Source of the DNA: Clostridium sp. C105KSO13
Lineage (GTDB): Bacteria; Bacillota; Clostridia; Lachnospirales; Lachnospiraceae
Length of the DNA: 64,000 nt
Reading direction: 5' to 3'
Assembly (NCBI RefSeq): GCF_001517425.1
Contig: NZ_FBWL01000160.1
Coordinates: 35,012 to 99,011, forward strand
The position numbers and the translations under genes are program-made. Numbering within the stretch: the stretch's first letter is position 1; each line of letters begins with the position of its first letter. Below, piece after piece: positions 45,033 through 54,350 of the stretch. The notes beneath the pieces are model-generated. The model had not been told where the DNA came from. It made no database searches and saw only the letters and a list, made by a program, of their open reading frames with translations.

Positions 45033-45709
45033 AGCGATTCCTCCCTTTTCACGATCCTTCCATCTTCAATCCTGACAATCCGCTCAGCAAGCTGTGCTAT
45101 CTCTTCATTGTGCGTAATCATCACAATGGTCTGCGCAAATCTCCGGCTCATAATCTTCATCAGCCCCAGCACATCCTGAGATGTACTGCTGTCCAGATTC
45201 CCTGTCGGCTCATCGGCAAGGATAATAGCTGGTTTAGATGCCAGAGCCCTTGCAATTGCCACACGCTGCTGCTGTCCTCCTGAAAGCTGATTGGGAAAAC
45301 TATGTAGTTTTTCCTTCAGACCCAATGATTTTATCACCTGCTGCATATATTGCTTATCCACAGTCCCCCCGTCTAATTGTATCGGCAAAACAATATTTTC
45401 ATATACAGACAAAACGGGAACCAGATTATAAGCCTGAAACACAAAGCCGATTTTTCTCCGGCGGAAAATCGTCAGTTCCTCATCCTTCAAAGAAAAAATA
45501 TCCTTTTCATCCACCATGACTCTTCCCGATGTGGGGCGGTCCAAACCTCCCAGCATGTGAAGCAGCGTAGATTTTCCGGAACCCGAGGTACCTACAACAG
45601 CAACAAATTCCCCATTCTCAACAGAAAAATTCACACCATCCAGTGCATGAATCTCACTCTCCCCCTTTCCATATATTTTGCTCAGATCATTTGTTTCCAA
45701 AATCGTCAT
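45029..45709 (-). CDS. ABC transporter ATP-binding protein of peptide-exporter module 2
   Basis: About 226 residues, LolD/BceA type. Walker A GTSGSGKS, signature LSGGQQQR, Walker [13 protein letters not shown]. The frame runs to 45766, but its first 19 codons come from repeat DNA. The real start is 45709, with AAGGGAG upstream. It is co-translated with the permease. Confidence 0.92.
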   Translation of the reverse strand: MTILETNDLSKIYGKGESEIHALDGVNFSVENGEFVAVVGTSGSGKSTLLHMLGGLDRPTSGRVMVDEKDIFSLKDEELTIFRRRKIGFVFQAYNLVPVLSVYENIVLPIQLDGGTVDKQYMQQVIKSLGLKEKLHSFPNQLSGGQQQRVAIARALASKPAIILADEPTGNLDSSTSQDVLGLMKIMSRRFAQTIVMITHNEEIAQLAERIVRIEDGRIVKREESL

Positions 45710-45730
45710 GTACCAAACACTCCCTTCATT

Positions 45731-45816
45731 AAAGGGGACTGTTCCTTTTGCGCTCCATTTTCTCAATTATTTCAATCAATTAAGACTTCAGCGATCAAAA
45801 GGGACAGTCCCCTTTT
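45731..45816. repeat. Palindromic intergenic repeat, full copy (in the leader of the module 2 ABC genes)
   Basis: Outer arms AAAGGGGACTGTTCCTTTTG and CAAAAGGGACAGTCCCCTTTT, centre TCAATTATTTCAATCAATTAAG, which is less perfect than other copies. It lies between the kinase gene end and the ATPase start, so an ABC transcript starting upstream must cross it. Confidence 0.82.
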
Positions 45817-45902
45817 CAAGACTATATATAGCCTAGCACATTATTCTTTCCACAATCTTTCCCATCTCAAAAAGATTCTAACAGTTCTGAAAGATTTAAA
45901 AA

Positions 45903-46874
45903 CTATTTTAAATCATCTGTACCGGAATATTTGCCATCCGAACTTCGGTCTCCGCCTGCTGCGGAGGCTGAACCCGAACGTGGAAAATAGGCAGAGAAAA
46001 CTGAACCTTTGCCGGGCTTTGACACCAGTTTCAGGTATCCTCCTTCTTCTGCCAAAATCTCTCTGGTCAGATATAGCCCAATCCCGACCCCTTCCCGGGT
46101 AGCTGTTTTTGCAGACCGGTAGAACCGGGAAAATACTTTTGCCTGCTCTTCTTCCGGGATACCGATCCCAGTGTCCGCAACATCAACACATACAAACAGT
46201 TCATAGGGTTTCACACTAACAGTAATCTCTCCGCTGTCTGTATATTTTACTGCATTGTCCAACAGGTTGCATAGCGCCTCCACAGACCATTTGTAATCAA
46301 AGACTGCGTCCGCATACACATAATTTTCCACCAATTCCAATCCCTTTTCCGATACCTTCGCTCGATACTGACCCACGGCCTGCCTCACTGACTCAGAGAT
46401 ATCGCCCTCTTCCAGCTTTAGCACGATGATTCCAGTTTCCAATCTGGAAAGCTTCACTAAAGCTGCAATCAAAAACTCCAGCTTTTCCACCTGCCGGTGT
46501 AGAGAAGCCACATACTTTGCATCTTCCTGCTTCAACTCCCTCTCCTGAAGCATTTCTGTATAGAGAAGAATGTTGGTAATAGGAGTTTTGGTCTGATGAG
46601 AAATGTCCGAAATTAGTGTTTTAATCTTATTCTTTTCCCCGGCAATATTCCGGACCGACAATTCGGAAGCTGTAAGATACTGCGCCAGACGGTTTTCCAG
46701 TGCAGACCGCCTTGTCTCGTTAAATGCGCTTTCCGTAAATGTCCCGTTCATTGCCTGTTCCAGCATCTCCCCGAGACCTTCCATGACCCGCATCTGTCTA
46801 TATCGTGCATAAAGCACTGTCCCCACAGCAGCCAGTATACTGACAACAGTTAGTACAATCAATACTTTATTCAT
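45903..46874 (-). CDS. Sensor histidine kinase of module 2
   Basis: 323 residues with a single N-terminal helix (3-22) and no external sensor domain. The phospho-acceptor is His 93 in ISDISHQTKTPITNI. The ATPase part has NLLDNAVKYTDSG, DTGIGIPEEEQAKVFSRFYR and GVGIGLYLTREI. Kinases of this minimal form usually sense through a partner transporter. It overlaps its regulator gene by 8 bases. Confidence 0.92.
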   Translation of the reverse strand: MNKVLIVLTVVSILAAVGTVLYARYRQMRVMEGLGEMLEQAMNGTFTESAFNETRRSALENRLAQYLTASELSVRNIAGEKNKIKTLISDISHQTKTPITNILLYTEMLQERELKQEDAKYVASLHRQVEKLEFLIAALVKLSRLETGIIVLKLEEGDISESVRQAVGQYRAKVSEKGLELVENYVYADAVFDYKWSVEALCNLLDNAVKYTDSGEITVSVKPYELFVCVDVADTGIGIPEEEQAKVFSRFYRSAKTATREGVGIGLYLTREILAEEGGYLKLVSKPGKGSVFSAYFPRSGSASAAGGDRSSDGKYSGTDDLK

Positions 46875-47565
46875 ATTCCTTTACCCAAGTGTATCCTACA
46901 CCATAGATTGTTTTAATACTGTCCTGTGCACCTAACTTATCCCGCAGACGTTTTACGGTAACAGAAAGTGCATTTTCATCCACAAATTCTGCCTCTCCTG
47001 TCCAGATCCTGTCCAGTAATTCAGAGCGGCTCATAATAATCCCCTGATTCTCTGTCAAAAGAAACAGTAACTTCTGTTCGGTTTTACTGAGTTCCACACT
47101 TTTCCCTTGTACAGAAAATTCCATGCGCAGAAAATCAAAGTGATACTTTCCGGATTGAAAAACTCTTACCTCCCTATTGTTCTGCTGCTTCTTATGAAGC
47201 TGTTTCCGCAGCTGTGTGTTCACCCTCGCCCTCAGTACCGCCAGACTGAAGGGCTTTGTAATATAATCATCCGCCCCCAGCTCCAGGCCGTTGACAATAT
47301 CTGTTTCCAGATCATTCGCAGTCAGGAGAATTACAGGGATAACCGATTCCTTTCGTATCTGAGCAAGCAGATCCAGCCCGCTTCCCTCGGGCAGGTTAAC
47401 ATCCAGGAGAACCAGATCCCATGTGCTCTTTTTCAACCTCAGCTTCGCTTCTTTTAGAGTGGCACAACTGTCAGTCTCCACGTTTTCTGCGACAAGTGCC
47501 CTCTTTAGTCCCTCAGCCAAAGAAGCATCATCTTCCACAATCAATATTTTACTTTTCTCTTTCAT
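46867..47565 (-). CDS. OmpR-family response regulator of module 2
   Basis: 232 residues. Receiver with phospho-acceptor Asp 55 in LVLLDVNLPEGSG, and a C-terminal winged helix (LSKTEQKLLFLLTENQG; SVTVKRLRDKLG; VYGVGYTW-like end). It probably activates the downstream ABC genes. GGAGGAG lies upstream of the ATG. Confidence 0.93.
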   Translation of the reverse strand: MKEKSKILIVEDDASLAEGLKRALVAENVETDSCATLKEAKLRLKKSTWDLVLLDVNLPEGSGLDLLAQIRKESVIPVILLTANDLETDIVNGLELGADDYITKPFSLAVLRARVNTQLRKQLHKKQQNNREVRVFQSGKYHFDFLRMEFSVQGKSVELSKTEQKLLFLLTENQGIIMSRSELLDRIWTGEAEFVDENALSVTVKRLRDKLGAQDSIKTIYGVGYTWVKEYE

Positions 47566-47637
47566 TGATATAAGTCTCCTCCTGCGCCTCCTAGTATGCT
47601 TTTATAGTAACACCGTTTCTCCAACACTTCAAACAAT

Positions 47638-47724
47638 AAAGAGAGATCAGCCCTTTTCGAACGCCGAATTCTCAATTGTTTCAAACAATTAAGAAAACGG
47701 ACCTCAAAAGGGACTGACCCCTTT
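47638..47724. repeat. Palindromic intergenic repeat, full copy (between the two transporter modules)
   Basis: Outer arms AGAGATCAGCCCTTTTCG and CAAAAGGGACTGACCCC, centre CAATTGTTTCAAACAATTAAG. One outer arm is eroded compared with the other copies. It touches the stop codon of the module 1 permease, as the 42260 copy does for module 2. Confidence 0.82.
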
Positions 47725-50278
47725 ATAAAATTTCCTCTTTTAATGTCTCCACGATTGTGTCGTGTTTTAATTTAGATACGGAGTACTGCATCGACATTAA
47801 TATAATTAGGAATACGACAATGATGACTGCCAGATACAGCCCCCAGTTCACTTCGAAAGGTTGTGCCTCTCCCGTCGCACGGTTAAGTCCATAGCTTAAC
47901 AGCAAGCTGAGCGGTATCCCAAAAATCAATGCTTTCAAACCGTAAAACAGGCTTTCCAGGCGAATCATTTTCCGGAATCCTTGCGGGGTCATCCCAACAG
48001 ACTTGAGCATGGCAAATTCTTTTTTTCTCAATGCAATTCCAGTGGAAACTGTATTGATGATATTGGCAATGGTAATCAATGTGATCAGTGCCACAAATCC
48101 GTATACAAACACTTCTATCACAAACCCAACTGTATTCATTGTCTGGAACATCTTTACCACATCTGAACAATAGGTATGCGTATACCCCTGTTCGTCCAAA
48201 AGTGCCAATACCTTCTCAGTTACTTCTGCATGTCTCTTTGTCTCAATTCCGAATAAGTATCTTAAATCACTGGAGTCCACACCCTGATAAGCAGTCTTAA
48301 AATAATAGCTTTGGGGCACATATACAGCAATTGCTCCAGGATCTGACAATTTGCAGACATAATTTTCTTTATCATAATTGATAAGTCCTGCAATTTCCAC
48401 CTTGCTGTTTTCTGGTGTTTCTTTTTGATAGACCTGCTCTCCAAGCACCTTTTCTGTAAAGATTTTCTTACCTCCCTCTTTATGGGAAATATTATTCATC
48501 AGCAGGCCCTTTATAGTTCCGCTGTAAAAGTCACGGTAACCCAGCCCATTTTCCTCGCAGAGAGCATTAAATGCTTCGTCATCTATACTGTTTACATATA
48601 GCTTTACTTTCTGTCGGAACAGATCCTTATATGCATCTGTCAGGTTCTTCTTGTCCGTGATGCCTGGCTCCATATTATACAGTGACTTCTCTCCATATTC
48701 AAAATACGTGCTGTTTACACAATAAAAATCGTCGATATCGGAAATATTCTCCAACTCTTTTGCCAGCTTATCCTTCTCGTCGTAAGTAACCATGACCTGC
48801 ACCTGATAAGGAAGGTTTACGCTCATATCAGCCGCCTGCATAAACAACTGACAAAAATAATTTACGCATAGAAACAGTACAACGGACAGAGTTATGGAAA
48901 ATGTGATCACTCTTGTCTTTCTGGAATTTCGTTTCAGACTCTTATGTGCCAGCTCTCCCTCGTAGCCAAATATTTTCCTAATGTAGCAGGGAGATTTGAG
49001 TTTACGGGTCTTCAATTTCCATTCACTTTGCTGCCGGATTGCATCAATAGGCGTAATTGCCGAAGCTTTTCTCGCCGGAATGAACGAAGAGATGAATATC
49101 GTCAAAGTGCTTACTATAACAATCCCTATTATGCACCAGATGGGAACTACCGTACCCATGGACATTTCTGAGTCAGTTACACCCTGCATCATACCGGAAT
49201 CTATGATTTTCCTGCCGACTATTTGGAAAGTCACCGAGATTCCTGCTATGCCGGCAATAATCCCGACTATAATACCAACCAAGCCGAGAAGAAATCCTTC
49301 AAAATAGACGGAATTTCTCTTTTGCCTTTTCGTCGCGCCCACACTGGCCAGCATCCCGAGATAGCGCACTCTCTCAGAAAGTGACATTCCAAAGGCATTG
49401 TATATCAAAACCACCGATGCCAGCACAATAATCACCAGCATGACAGCGGTCATGGGAATAATCACTGTGATAACCTTGCTGTTCTCGTCAATTGCAAGTT
49501 TTGTCTCCAGATAGTCCGTGTTAATTTCAACCGTCTGAATCTGATATTTTTTAACCATAGACTTAATAGTATCTAATGATTTATGATTCACTTCTTTCAG
49601 TAGAATTGCTGCATTTACATTTTCTTGCTTTTCTTCGTCACTCATGCCCCTTAATATCTGCGCCATGCGTGTTGGAGTGTTTGTGTGCAAGATGGCAGTA
49701 ATTTTGTATTCTTTTGTACCTGCCTGGGTGAATTTCTCATCTGATAAATAGTTGCCATAATATAACTGCTTCTCCCCGTCCTGTTCAAGAAAACGGCTGC
49801 CCACATCCAGAGTAACCTGGTCTCCTACCTTCCATTTCAGATGGTTCTTTTCTATAAATTCCTCTTCCACCGCTATCTCGTGTTGGTTCTCAGGAAGCTC
49901 TCCATCATACCTGCTTGTAACCATCTGCCTTAAGTACTGTAAGTCACCTGCAAGTATCTGCCCGCTGCCGACCCTGTAGGAGCTGCTTCCCTCCAGATAG
50001 AAACCGTTCTCCTGAAGCAATGTCGTAATACCGACATCTTTTATCCGGCTGTCCTGCTCAATTGCCTTAAGCTGTTCCTGCGTGATATCCTGAAAAAGAG
50101 CATGACTGTTTCCCCCGGATAAAATAGTAATTCTTCCCATAAAATCCAGAAACGATGCAATAGAAACAAAAACGGCCGTAATCATTGCAACTGAAACTGT
50201 AATCCCCAGTATCGTTACTATCGTCCTGCCTTTATTTGTCTTCAGATGCCGCAGGGTCAGTTTGTTTACAATATTCAT
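47723..50278 (-). CDS. FtsX-like ABC transporter permease of peptide-exporter module 1
   Basis: 851 residues. N-terminal helix after LRHLKTNKGRTIVTILGI, an external domain, a three-helix FtsX block (about 270-400), a second external domain and a C-terminal FtsX block (KEFAMLKSVGMTPQGFRKMI). It has the same architecture as the module 2 permease but diverges in sequence. It overlaps its ATPase by 4 bases. Confidence 0.88.
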   Translation of the reverse strand: MNIVNKLTLRHLKTNKGRTIVTILGITVSVAMITAVFVSIASFLDFMGRITILSGGNSHALFQDITQEQLKAIEQDSRIKDVGITTLLQENGFYLEGSSSYRVGSGQILAGDLQYLRQMVTSRYDGELPENQHEIAVEEEFIEKNHLKWKVGDQVTLDVGSRFLEQDGEKQLYYGNYLSDEKFTQAGTKEYKITAILHTNTPTRMAQILRGMSDEEKQENVNAAILLKEVNHKSLDTIKSMVKKYQIQTVEINTDYLETKLAIDENSKVITVIIPMTAVMLVIIVLASVVLIYNAFGMSLSERVRYLGMLASVGATKRQKRNSVYFEGFLLGLVGIIVGIIAGIAGISVTFQIVGRKIIDSGMMQGVTDSEMSMGTVVPIWCIIGIVIVSTLTIFISSFIPARKASAITPIDAIRQQSEWKLKTRKLKSPCYIRKIFGYEGELAHKSLKRNSRKTRVITFSITLSVVLFLCVNYFCQLFMQAADMSVNLPYQVQVMVTYDEKDKLAKELENISDIDDFYCVNSTYFEYGEKSLYNMEPGITDKKNLTDAYKDLFRQKVKLYVNSIDDEAFNALCEENGLGYRDFYSGTIKGLLMNNISHKEGGKKIFTEKVLGEQVYQKETPENSKVEIAGLINYDKENYVCKLSDPGAIAVYVPQSYYFKTAYQGVDSSDLRYLFGIETKRHAEVTEKVLALLDEQGYTHTYCSDVVKMFQTMNTVGFVIEVFVYGFVALITLITIANIINTVSTGIALRKKEFAMLKSVGMTPQGFRKMIRLESLFYGLKALIFGIPLSLLLSYGLNRATGEAQPFEVNWGLYLAVIIVVFLIILMSMQYSVSKLKHDTIVETLKEEIL

Positions 50279-50958
50279 GACCGATTCACCTCATCTCTGA
50301 CGATGTGCCCGTCTTCGATGGCGATCATACGGTCTGCCGACAGCGCAATCTGCTCATCGTGTGTAATGATAATTACCGTTTGATTAAATTCATGATTGAA
50401 CTGACGGAGCATTGCAATGATTCCCTTACTGTTTTCGCTATCCAGATTTCCGGTAGGCTCATCTGCCAGAAGCAGCGCGGGGTTGTTGACCAGTGCTCTT
50501 CCGATTGAAACTCTCTGCTGCTGACCTCCGGAGAGTTGATTGGGAAGATGCTTCAGTCTGTCGGTAAGTCGAAGTTTCCCAATCAGCTTCTCAATCTGCC
50601 TTTTATCGGGCTTCTTTCCATCCAAAAGCAGAGGCAGTGTTAGATTTTCCTCTACCGTAAGTATAGGAATCAGATTATAGAACTGATAAATCAAACCAAT
50701 CTGTCTGCGCCGAAAAATGGCAAGAGCAGTCTCATCCAGGGAAGAAAGCTCCGTCTTATCTATCACGACTTTCCCCAAGGTCGCCTGGTCCACACCCCCA
50801 AGTATGTGAAGCAGCGTAGATTTTCCCGAACCGGAGGGTCCGACGATTGCGACAAATTCCCCGTGATCTACAGAAAAAGAAACATCATCCAGCGCCTTCA
50901 CCATGGTGTCCCCTTTACCATAAACCTTAGAAAGATTTTCAACCTCTAATATTTTCAT
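50275..50958 (-). CDS. ABC transporter ATP-binding protein of peptide-exporter module 1
   Basis: 227 residues. Walker A GPSGSGKS, signature LSGGQQQR, Walker [13 protein letters not shown], switch His in IITHDEQ. It closely resembles the module 2 ATPase. A perfect palindrome lies about 70 bp upstream and is the likely regulator site. Confidence 0.92.
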   Translation of the reverse strand: MKILEVENLSKVYGKGDTMVKALDDVSFSVDHGEFVAIVGPSGSGKSTLLHILGGVDQATLGKVVIDKTELSSLDETALAIFRRRQIGLIYQFYNLIPILTVEENLTLPLLLDGKKPDKRQIEKLIGKLRLTDRLKHLPNQLSGGQQQRVSIGRALVNNPALLLADEPTGNLDSENSKGIIAMLRQFNHEFNQTVIIITHDEQIALSADRMIAIEDGHIVRDEVNRS

Positions 50959-51024
50959 TTCAAATTCTCCCTTCTAATATATGGTATCATCTTATCAGAC
51001 TAACCTTACACCTCAGTGAATCGA

Positions 51025-51044
51025 AAGTGACAATTCTGTCACTT
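51025..51044 (-). promoter_or_regulatory. Candidate response-regulator operator upstream of the module 1 ABC genes
   Basis: AAGTGACA (51025-51032), a 4-base spacer and TGTCACTT (51037-51044), a perfect 8-bp inverted repeat. The ACA-N4-TGT geometry is like that known for BceR-type regulators. On the minus strand a plausible -35/-10 pair (TTAGTC and TATATT, 16-bp spacer) follows about 25 bp downstream. Confidence 0.6.
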
Positions 51045-51110
51045 GTCCGCCCGGCCCCAAATCATGCTTTTTCATGCAAACATGAAACACATGGCCTTTT
51101 AACCCTGGTA

Positions 51111-52103
51111 TCATATGATTACTTTATAAAAATAGATTTCAAATTCCGTCCCTTTCCCTTCCCGGCTCTTGACACTGATTTTCCCATTCTCCTTATCTAA
51201 TATAGCTTTCGCCAGAGCAAGTCCGATTCCGACACTCTCGGCAGATGCATTTTCCCCATGGTAAAACCGCTCAAAAATATGGGGAAGATCCTTCTGTGAA
51301 ATTCCGCTCCCATTGTCCCGGATTATAACCGAGTTATAGATGCCTGCTGTCTTTATTTCTATCTGCAGCCTGCCGCCCTGTTCCATATGCTCTATGCAGT
51401 TCTTCAAAATATTAGAAACAGCTTCTTCCGTCCATTTCCTGTCTCCAGTTATTACTGCATCTTCTCCACTCATGTTCCAGGAAATATTGCCCAGATCCAT
51501 TAAAATCAAAAATGGCTGAACACAGTCCCAGATTATGTCTTTTAATGGAATTTGCTCCTGTTTAAACACAACGGTCCCTGTGTCAAGTTTTGATATTTTC
51601 AGAAGATTAGAAATCAGCCATTTCATTTTGCTCAGCTGTGTATCAATAATAGAAAGGAATTCTTTTCTTTTTCCTAAATCCTCCTCTTCCTCCAAGAGCT
51701 CTGTCATAACCATCATAGATGTCAGTGGTGTTTTTAACTGGTGGGAAATATCGGCAAGAGAATCTGCCAGATAAGTTTTATCCTTTTTCAGCATCTCATT
51801 CTGGGAACGCAAAAGGACGGTTACCTTATAAAGATTGTTTTTCAGTATAGACAGCTCTCCTTCACTGTTATCTGCAAGAGCCAGATCGTATTCCCCAGAA
51901 CATATGAGGGAGAGGTATGCGTTCAATTCCTGCAGCTTCTGATATCGCTTATACGTTTCATACAGATAAATTGCAGTCACTGCCGTTCCAAGAAATAAGA
52001 CAGCCGCCCAACAGACAGAATTTAAGAACAGGCAGAAAATGGTGCATAGCACTGTCAGCCCCATCCCTGCAGCGGCAATTCTTCGGGTTCCTTTATGATT
52101 CAT
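51111..52103 (-). CDS. Sensor histidine kinase of module 1 (intramembrane-sensing type)
   Basis: 330 residues. Two N-terminal helices (about 10-27 and 30-47) with almost no external loop. A HAMP-like linker follows, then His 121 in LADISHQLKTPLTSM and an ATPase domain with NILKNCIEHME, DNGSGISQKDLPHIFERFY and GIGLALAKAIL. The lack of a sensor domain fits BceS-like kinases that read the state of a partner transporter. Confidence 0.92.
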   Translation of the reverse strand: MNHKGTRRIAAAGMGLTVLCTIFCLFLNSVCWAAVLFLGTAVTAIYLYETYKRYQKLQELNAYLSLICSGEYDLALADNSEGELSILKNNLYKVTVLLRSQNEMLKKDKTYLADSLADISHQLKTPLTSMMVMTELLEEEEDLGKRKEFLSIIDTQLSKMKWLISNLLKISKLDTGTVVFKQEQIPLKDIIWDCVQPFLILMDLGNISWNMSGEDAVITGDRKWTEEAVSNILKNCIEHMEQGGRLQIEIKTAGIYNSVIIRDNGSGISQKDLPHIFERFYHGENASAESVGIGLALAKAILDKENGKISVKSREGKGTEFEIYFYKVII

Positions 52104-52773
52104 GTTCTACGATATACCCCTTTCCTCTAACTGTTTTTATATAGACCGGATTCATCGGATCCTCCTCGATCTTGTTTCTAAGCCTTTTCACATACACCGT
52201 CAGCGTATTATCATTTACAAAGTTTCCGTCCACGTCCCAGATGTTCTCCAGCAGATTATTGCGTGAAAGGACGATACCTTTATTATTCAGCAAAATAAGA
52301 AGCAGACGGTATTCCATAGCTGTCAGCTCTACCTCTTCTTTTCTTTTGTATACTTTTGCCGTGTTGGTATTCACTTCCAGCTCTTTATAACGGATAATCC
52401 CGTCCACTGTCTCTTTACTGTATCTTCGCAGAACACTCTTCATCCGCGCAAGCAGTTCTTTCACCCGAAATGGCTTCGTAATATAATCGTCAGCTCCAAG
52501 GTCCAGCCCCATAACCACATTGACCTCATCGTCCAGAACGGTCAGAAAGATGACCGGGTAATCTCCCATGGATTTAACTTTCTTGCACACATCATACCCG
52601 CTGCCATCCGGAAGGGACAAGTCCAGAATGTAGAATGAAAACGCATTTTCAGAGATTTGCTGCATGGCATCCTTCACAGTTCGTGCCACTGTAACCTGAT
52701 AGCCCTCATTTTCCAGAGAATATTTTAATCCAATAGCTATTGCATCATCATCTTCCAGTAAAAATATACGCAT
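52093..52773 (-). CDS. OmpR-family response regulator of module 1
   Basis: About 226 residues. Asp 51 in FYILDLSLPDGSGY is the expected phospho-acceptor; the C-terminal winged helix includes VELTAMEYRLLLILLNNKG and VYVKRLRNKIEED. The start is 52773, preceded by AAGGGTGGGA; the frame runs to 52866. The gene follows the MATE gene by about 70 bp and may be partly co-transcribed with it. Confidence 0.93.
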   Translation of the reverse strand: MRIFLLEDDDAIAIGLKYSLENEGYQVTVARTVKDAMQQISENAFSFYILDLSLPDGSGYDVCKKVKSMGDYPVIFLTVLDDEVNVVMGLDLGADDYITKPFRVKELLARMKSVLRRYSKETVDGIIRYKELEVNTNTAKVYKRKEEVELTAMEYRLLLILLNNKGIVLSRNNLLENIWDVDGNFVNDNTLTVYVKRLRNKIEEDPMNPVYIKTVRGKGYIVEHES

Positions 52774-52843
52774 AACATATCCCACCCTTTCAAGCTTCAC
52801 TCGAGATAATACAAGTATAGCAATTTTAAGTGGAAAAATAAAG

Positions 52844-54151
52844 TTATTGATTTTTATGAAGGGCAAATAATATAGTCCCTACAATTGCCACCAGCAATTC
52901 TGTGCCCGGGAATGCAAACCACACGCCCCTCATTTTTGCCACTGAAGATAAGATGAAAGCCATAGGAATAATTAGAATAACACCACGCAGTATGGAAATA
53001 ATACTTGCCGGCAGTGGATAATCCGTGGACGTATAGTACATGGAGATAATTATATTGAATCCGGCAAACGGGCAGGCAATAAAATACAATCTAAGACCTT
53101 CCACCGCAATATTTTGCAGCACTGCATTTTGTTCACTATTAAATATGCCGGCAACATGTTCTGCTCCCAAAAATATTCCCGTATAGATAGCCACAGATAC
53201 AATCAACATTGTAATCATTGCGTATCGCAAAATTGCCCTAACATTGCTGGGATTTCTTCTACCATAGTTTGCACTCACAATCGGCTGAATTCCCTGGGCA
53301 ATCCCTGTATAAATCGAAATGATGACGAGTGACAGATTGGCAATGATCCCGTATGCTGCCACACCCACATTACCCTGAAGTCTCAGGATAATGAAATTGA
53401 ATACAATCATGACAATACCGGAGGATACCTCCGTAACCAGAGATGGCATTCCGCTGGAAAACACGCTCACAGCAAGATTTCTCCTCAGTCTGCACTTTGT
53501 GAAATGAAATTGGTTTCTCTTTTTAATAAAATGCGGTGATAATATCAACATACTGATAACGGGGGCAAGCCCGGTGGCAAATACTGCACCAAAAATCCCC
53601 ATTCCAAATGGGAAGATGAAAACATAATCTAATACAATGTTGGATAAACTTCCACCTATCATCGCTGCCATAGACAGTTGTGGGGCCCCGTCATTTCGAA
53701 CAAAGCAAAGAAGAACATTGTTCAGGAGAAAAGCCGGGGCAAATAACAATATGACCTGCAAATAGGTCTTTGTCATTCTAAATACACTCTCATCCGCTCC
53801 CAAAAGTGTCACAATGCCGTTAGAAAGAAAAATTCCGGCTAATACAAAAATAACAGCAAAGACGGCTGCAATATATACTACATTAGTGAAAATACTGTTT
53901 GCCTCATAACCCTTTCCCTGACTTTTCCAGATAGAATATCTGGTGCCTCCTCCCATACCAATCATTAATCCGCTTCCATGAATAAAACTATATATGGGAA
54001 TAGCAAGATTTAATGCCGTAAGTCCATTTGTGCCCAGACCTTTGGCCACAAAAAAAGTATCCGCCAGTATGTAACAGGATAACCCAAGCATTCCCAATAC
54101 ATTTAAAGAGGAATATTTGACAAAATCTCGAAAACAACTCTCTTTCTTCAT
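52844..54151 (-). CDS. MATE family efflux transporter (MepA-like)
   Basis: About 435 residues with 12 helices in two pseudo-repeats. MATE features are SCYILADTFFVAKGLG and FIHGSGLMIGMGGGTRYSI in the first half, and GIAQGIQPIVSANYGR in the second. Exports cationic compounds by sodium or proton exchange. The start is at 54151; AAAGGA is 12 bases upstream, a rather long spacing. Expression is probably controlled by the structured leader upstream. Confidence 0.9.
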   Translation of the reverse strand: MKKESCFRDFVKYSSLNVLGMLGLSCYILADTFFVAKGLGTNGLTALNLAIPIYSFIHGSGLMIGMGGGTRYSIWKSQGKGYEANSIFTNVVYIAAVFAVIFVLAGIFLSNGIVTLLGADESVFRMTKTYLQVILLFAPAFLLNNVLLCFVRNDGAPQLSMAAMIGGSLSNIVLDYVFIFPFGMGIFGAVFATGLAPVISMLILSPHFIKKRNQFHFTKCRLRRNLAVSVFSSGMPSLVTEVSSGIVMIVFNFIILRLQGNVGVAAYGIIANLSLVIISIYTGIAQGIQPIVSANYGRRNPSNVRAILRYAMITMLIVSVAIYTGIFLGAEHVAGIFNSEQNAVLQNIAVEGLRLYFIACPFAGFNIIISMYYTSTDYPLPASIISILRGVILIIPMAFILSSVAKMRGVWFAFPGTELLVAIVGTILFALHKNQ

Positions 54152-54199
54152 ATAAATTACTTTTCCTTTCATTCTACGCCGCACAACATATACAAAAGC

Positions 54200-54276
54200 A
54201 GAATAAAAGCGCTGATCTCGTATCTTCTATGGCCTAACGATACGAACTTCAACGCTTATAATCTACCCGGCGGCAG
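54200..54276 (-). ncRNA. Attenuator/riboswitch-like leader of the MATE gene, candidate guanidine-IV (mepA motif)
   Basis: Read on the minus strand: CUGCCGCCGGGUAG (54276-54263), a small hairpin, then a terminator-like stem. Its arms are GCGUUGAAGUUCGUAUC (54255-54239) and GAUACGAGAUCAGCGC (54224-54209), the loop contains UUAGGCC, and UUUUAUUC follows. A MATE (MepA-like) gene follows, as in guanidine-IV leaders of Clostridia. The GGCC of the terminator loop could pair with the GCCGCCGG segment. Class assignment is from memory of the motif and needs a covariance search. Confidence 0.5.
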
Positions 54277-54350
54277 TTGATAACTATGTTCTATTAATTA
54301 TTGTTCCATAACACCAATATTACCATACAGACGCAATGTGGAACGGACTT

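Noticed and set aside
45377..46102. 241-codon plus-strand open frame over the ATPase/kinase junction
   Set aside because: It crosses repeat DNA and the ends of two clear minus-strand genes, and has no start signals.
21010..47724. Palindromic repeats as a CRISPR array
   Set aside because: Copies are kilobases apart, lack regular spacers, and no cas genes are present.
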